A stretch of 24,660 bases of DNA. Origin: Gammaproteobacteria bacterium (GTDB lineage: Bacteria; Pseudomonadota; Gammaproteobacteria; Pseudomonadales; Halomonadaceae). The stretch spans positions 1 to 24,660 of the forward strand of contig JAMCZP010000317.1 in the NCBI GenBank assembly GCA_023485185.1, written 5' to 3'. A program made the translations under genes and the position numbers. The notes beneath the pieces are model-generated. The model searched no databases and was not told the DNA's origin. It saw only the letters and a list, made by a program, of their open reading frames with translations. Positions 23,468-24,660 of the stretch are shown in pieces (position 1 is the stretch's first letter; each line of letters starts with the position of its first letter).

Positions 23468-24660
23468 ATGACGCGCGACATAATGGGAGACTTCCAAACG
23501 CAGCGCCAAGCTGCCAGCCAGATGCCCTACCCATCGCTGAAGGTTCGCCGCGACCGTTTGGCCCGTTTAGCGCGCATGACCCAACACCATCAGCTTGAGA
23601 TTATACGCGCCATTCAGACGGACTTTGGTCAGCGCAGTGACGTTGAAATACGCATGGCTGAAATCAGTGCGGTAATTCACGCTATCCGCCATGCAAGACG
23701 TCATTTATGGCACTGGATGCGCCCCGTGTCCGCCACTATGCCATTGCGGCTCATGCCTGCCCGTGCCCGAATCGCACCTCAGCCACTGGGCGTGGTAGGC
23801 GTGATGTCACCCTGGAATTACCCCTGGAGCTTGGCGCTAATGCCCACGGTGGATGCCTTTGCCGCAGGCAATGTCGTTATGCTAAAGCCTAGCGAGCACT
23901 CCCCAGCTACCAGCGCACTGCTAAAACGACTGGTGCCACAATACTTTACCCCGGAAGAGCTCCACGTGGTGGAAGGCGGTGTAGAGGTAGCGCAGCACTT
24001 TAGCCACTTGCCGTTTGATCACTTAGTGTTTACCGGCTCTACGGCGGTAGGCCGTCAGGTCGCGCAGGCGGCTGCAGCCAATTTAACGCCTACTACGTTG
24101 GAGCTTGGCGGCAAGTCCCCCGCTATCGTCGCGGGCGATGCGAACCTGGACGAAGCTGCTGCAGCGATTATTTTCGGTAAAGCCATGAACGGCGGACAAA
24201 CCTGCATCGCCCCGGATTACGTGCTGGTCGAAAGCCGCCGTATTAGCGACTTGGTTAAAGCGTTAAGCCACGCCATTCAACAGCAGCGCCCCGACGACAA
24301 AGCGTCGACCCAGCCGATTAACGCCATACACCAACATCGGCTGAATGCCATGCTGGCTGAAGCTGCTGATCATGGCTGCAGGGTCATCGATCAAGGCAGC
24401 CATGCTCCAGCGTTAATTATCGACCCTCATCAAGACCTGCAGGTAATGCGTGAAGAAATTTTTGGCCGCTGCCTGCCAGTGATTGGCGTAAGCGATATGC
24501 AGGCTGCCATAGACTACGTCAATGCACGCCCGCATCCGTTGGCACTTTATGCGTTTACTTATGATAAAGGCTTACAGCAACAGCTACTTCATGAAACGCA
24601 CTCCGGTGCACTGGTATTTAATGCCACGCTACTTCACCACGCGGAGCTCTTCCGGGGTAA
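23468..24660 (+). CDS. Coniferyl-aldehyde-dehydrogenase-type aldehyde dehydrogenase (3' end outside window)
   Basis: This NAD(P)-dependent aldehyde dehydrogenase oxidises an aldehyde to its acid; the coniferyl aldehyde subfamily acts on aromatic or other hydrophobic aldehydes. The 397 visible residues show RAIQTDFGQRSDVEIRMAEI and VVGVMSPWNYPW with the oxyanion Asn. LPFDHLVFTGSTAVG, the general-base LELGGKSPA and the catalytic NGGQTCIAPDYVL (Cys246) follow, the last wording being typical of this subfamily. The ATG at 23468 has AAGGAG at 23457-23462. Near the edge, NATLLHHAELFRG replaces the usual NDTLLHxxxDDxPFGG, so the C-terminal region is divergent or altered. Actual substrate is not known. 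Confidence 0.87.
   Translation, partial: MTRDIMGDFQTQRQAASQMPYPSLKVRRDRLARLARMTQHHQLEIIRAIQTDFGQRSDVEIRMAEISAVIHAIRHARRHLWHWMRPVSATMPLRLMPARARIAPQPLGVVGVMSPWNYPWSLALMPTVDAFAAGNVVMLKPSEHSPATSALLKRLVPQYFTPEELHVVEGGVEVAQHFSHLPFDHLVFTGSTAVGRQVAQAAAANLTPTTLELGGKSPAIVAGDANLDEAAAAIIFGKAMNGGQTCIAPDYVLVESRRISDLVKALSHAIQQQRPDDKASTQPINAIHQHRLNAMLAEAADHGCRVIDQGSHAPALIIDPHQDLQVMREEIFGRCLPVIGVSDMQAAIDYVNARPHPLALYAFTYDKGLQQQLLHETHSGALVFNATLLHHAELFRG

Overview
The window looks like core chromosome of a halophilic gammaproteobacterium of the Halomonas/Vreelandella type (Halomonadaceae). This rests on protein character and gene order, not on any search. The RpoS N-terminus and the LptD loops are rich in Asp/Glu. 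The lptD-surA-pdxA-rsmA-apaG and ispD-ispF-truD-surE-pcm-nlpD-rpoS orders are gammaproteobacterial, and a Pseudomonas-style amgK-murU pair is present. Genes are tightly packed, with many 1-14 nt overlaps. No RNA gene, insertion sequence, prophage or CRISPR array is visible, and no gene-free stretch exceeds 300 bases.

Layout: (1) 1-1561, minus strand: 5' part of cca (cut by the window edge), then apaH. (2) 1761-3403, plus strand: a two-gene insert, a 59-residue Tat-signal protein and a GMC flavin oxidoreductase overlapping it by 1 nt. It sits between apaH and apaG, which are adjacent in the classical enterobacterial order. (3) 3412-9241, minus strand: lptD-surA-pdxA-rsmA-apaG, covering outer-membrane assembly, pyridoxal phosphate synthesis and ribosome maturation. 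(4) 9312-12560, plus strand: amgK-murU (MurNAc recycling), yhfA (OsmC family) and speD (spermidine synthesis), closed by a clear terminator. (5) 12651-21948, minus strand: ftsB-ispD-ispF-truD-surE-pcm-DUF368-nlpD-rpoS-alr-lpxL-like. This run joins divisome, isoprenoid precursor, RNA modification, protein/nucleotide repair, undecaprenyl-phosphate recycling, amidase activation, stationary-phase sigma factor, D-alanine and lipid A acylation genes. (6) 22072-24660: a FemAB-like/GNAT gene (minus) divergent from a coniferyl-aldehyde-dehydrogenase-type gene (plus, cut by the window edge).

Much of the window serves the cell envelope: LPS export (LptD), OMP folding (SurA), peptidoglycan precursors and recycling (AmgK, MurU, Alr, DUF368), amidase activation (NlpD), division (FtsB), isoprenoid carrier precursors (IspD, IspF) and lipid A acylation.

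The most unexpected structure is in the last intergenic region. At 23324-23427 there are eight head-to-tail 13-bp units sharing the pattern T-Y-R-Y-A-Y-N-A-A-Y, followed about 80 bp away by a perfect 14-bp tandem duplication of a ribosome binding site plus start codon (23218-23245). Other points of interest are a symmetric -10 element shared by lptD and amgK, a SurA with a single parvulin domain, a mini Tat protein that may carry its partner enzyme across the membrane, and a DUF368 gene embedded between pcm and nlpD.
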